Positions 39,299 through 40,013 of a stretch of DNA of 40,013 nucleotides are shown piece after piece (positions within the stretch are counted from its first letter, which is position 1; the number at the start of each line of letters is the position of its first letter). The position numbers and the translations under genes were made by a program. The DNA lies in the NCBI GenBank assembly GCA_036563895.1, contig DATCLN010000037.1, positions 1-40,013 of the forward strand. The letters run 5' to 3'. This DNA is from ZCTH02-B3 sp036563895. GTDB lineage: Bacteria; Bacillota; Bacilli; Paenibacillales; Paenibacillaceae. The notes below the pieces were generated by a model. The model saw only the letters and a program-made list of their open reading frames with translations. It made no database searches and was not told the DNA's origin.

Positions 39299-40013
39299 AT
39301 GAATCCGCATCGGGCCTTGCGTGTCGAAAAGGTCCGCCGGCTGCTCAGGGAGCGGGAGGCGGACGCGCTGCTGGTGACAAACGCGGTCAACCGGCGCTAT
39401 CTCACCGGTTTTTCGGGAACCGCCGGCGTGGTGCTGATCACGGCGGACCGCGCGGCGCTGATTACCGATTTTCGCTATCGCGAACAGGCTTCCGCGCAGG
39501 CGGAGGGGTTCGAGGTGGTCGAACACGGCCCCGACCTGAAGGCGGACGTGGCCGCCCTGGCGCGCGGCTGGGGGGTCAGCAGGGTGCTGTTCGAAGATTA
39601 CGACGTCAGCGTCGCCGAACACCGGGGCTGGGCGGAGAAGTTCCAGCCCGCGGAGCTGGTGCCGGGAGGCCGGCTGGTGGAAAAGCTGCGGGCGGAGAAA
39701 GACGAGGCAGAGCTGGCCGTCATGCGGGAAGCGGTCGAACTTGCCGACCGCGCGTTCCGGCACGTGCTGCCCAAAATCAAACCCGGCGTCACCGAACGGG
39801 AAATCGCGCTGGAACTGGAATGGTTCATGCGCGGCCAGGGCGCCGACGCCGCCGCCTTCGACACCATCGTCGCCTCCGGCGAGCGGTCGGTCATGCCCCA
39901 CGGCGTCGCGTCGGAGCGCGCCATCGGCCGGGGCGAATTCGTCACCCTGGACTTCGGCCCGTACTTCAAGGGATACTGCGCGGATCTCACGCGGACGGAG
40001 GTCGTCGGCAAAC
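39299..40013 (+). CDS. papA: M24 family Xaa-Pro peptidase, 3' end outside window
   Basis: The first 238 residues of an aminopeptidase P / prolidase-type enzyme that removes residues before proline. The creatinase N-domain (about 1-125, NRRYLTGFSGTAGVVLI) is followed by the pita-bread domain (VASGERSVMPHGVAS). The first metal ligands are visible: Asp in VTLDFGP and Asp in YCADLTRT. The ATG at 39299 has GAGGGGGA seven bases upstream, 23 bases after aroQ. Order matches B. subtilis aroQ (yqhS)-papA (yqhT). Confidence 0.92.
   Translation, partial: MNPHRALRVEKVRRLLREREADALLVTNAVNRRYLTGFSGTAGVVLITADRAALITDFRYREQASAQAEGFEVVEHGPDLKADVAALARGWGVSRVLFEDYDVSVAEHRGWAEKFQPAELVPGGRLVEKLRAEKDEAELAVMREAVELADRAFRHVLPKIKPGVTEREIALELEWFMRGQGADAAAFDTIVASGERSVMPHGVASERAIGRGEFVTLDFGPYFKGYCADLTRTEVVGK

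Overview
The window looks like chromosome of a GC-rich, endospore-forming Bacillota, most likely Paenibacillales. Supporting signs are strong AAGGAGG ribosome sites, GTG and TTG starts, S-layer homology repeats, a gerP-type spore-germination cluster, a YjcZ-type peptide, a MntR with every Bacillus metal ligand at its usual residue number, and the Bacillus-like order mntR-yqhO-yqhP-yqhQ-aroQ-papA. Species cannot be named from sequence alone.

Bases 1-8955 are the 3' part of a type IV pilus operon on the + strand: PilT (cut by the window edge), an S-layer-anchored protein, a secreted von Willebrand A protein, three prepilin-like proteins, a CheY-like regulator with a long tail, and the prepilin peptidase. 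Bases 8974-11063 (- strand) hold a compact five-gene agr-type peptide signalling operon: an AgrC-like membrane receptor with no kinase domain, AgrB, a 44-residue AgrD, and two LytTR DNA-binding proteins with no receiver domain. All joins overlap. This kinase-less, receiver-less arrangement is the strongest candidate for an undescribed system here.

Bases 11352-13216 hold an alpha/beta hydrolase and an AraC regulator whose 3' ends overlap. Bases 13415-15018 look like an insertion sequence with about 31-bp inverted ends. It carries an IS1595-like transposase gene that lacks the usual first catalytic aspartate and has a near-perfect LexA box at its promoter. More copies of the same end sequence lie at 26.5-26.9 kb, two of them framing a 170-bp MITE-like unit. 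Bases 15109-19070 are a small sugar or polyol module: TIM-barrel isomerase, Gfo/Idh/MocA dehydrogenase, divergent AraC regulator and MFS exporter/importer.

Bases 19244-25381 encode a Wadjet (JetABCD) anti-plasmid system in decay: jetA has a +1 frameshift and jetC has lost the segment that should carry the ABC signature motif. jetB and jetD look intact, and jetD is translationally coupled to an RluA-type pseudouridine synthase. After a repeat-rich gap come a DUF1361 membrane protein, small spore genes (yjcZ-like, zinc-ribbon, gerPC-, gerPB- and gerPA/F-like), an Hsp20-like protein, a small membrane protein, yidD and metG. A textbook promoter with a Zur box drives znuACB, followed by ccdA, mntR, a terminator, the patatin yqhO, convergent yqhP-yqhQ, and finally aroQ with the start of an Xaa-Pro peptidase running off the right edge.
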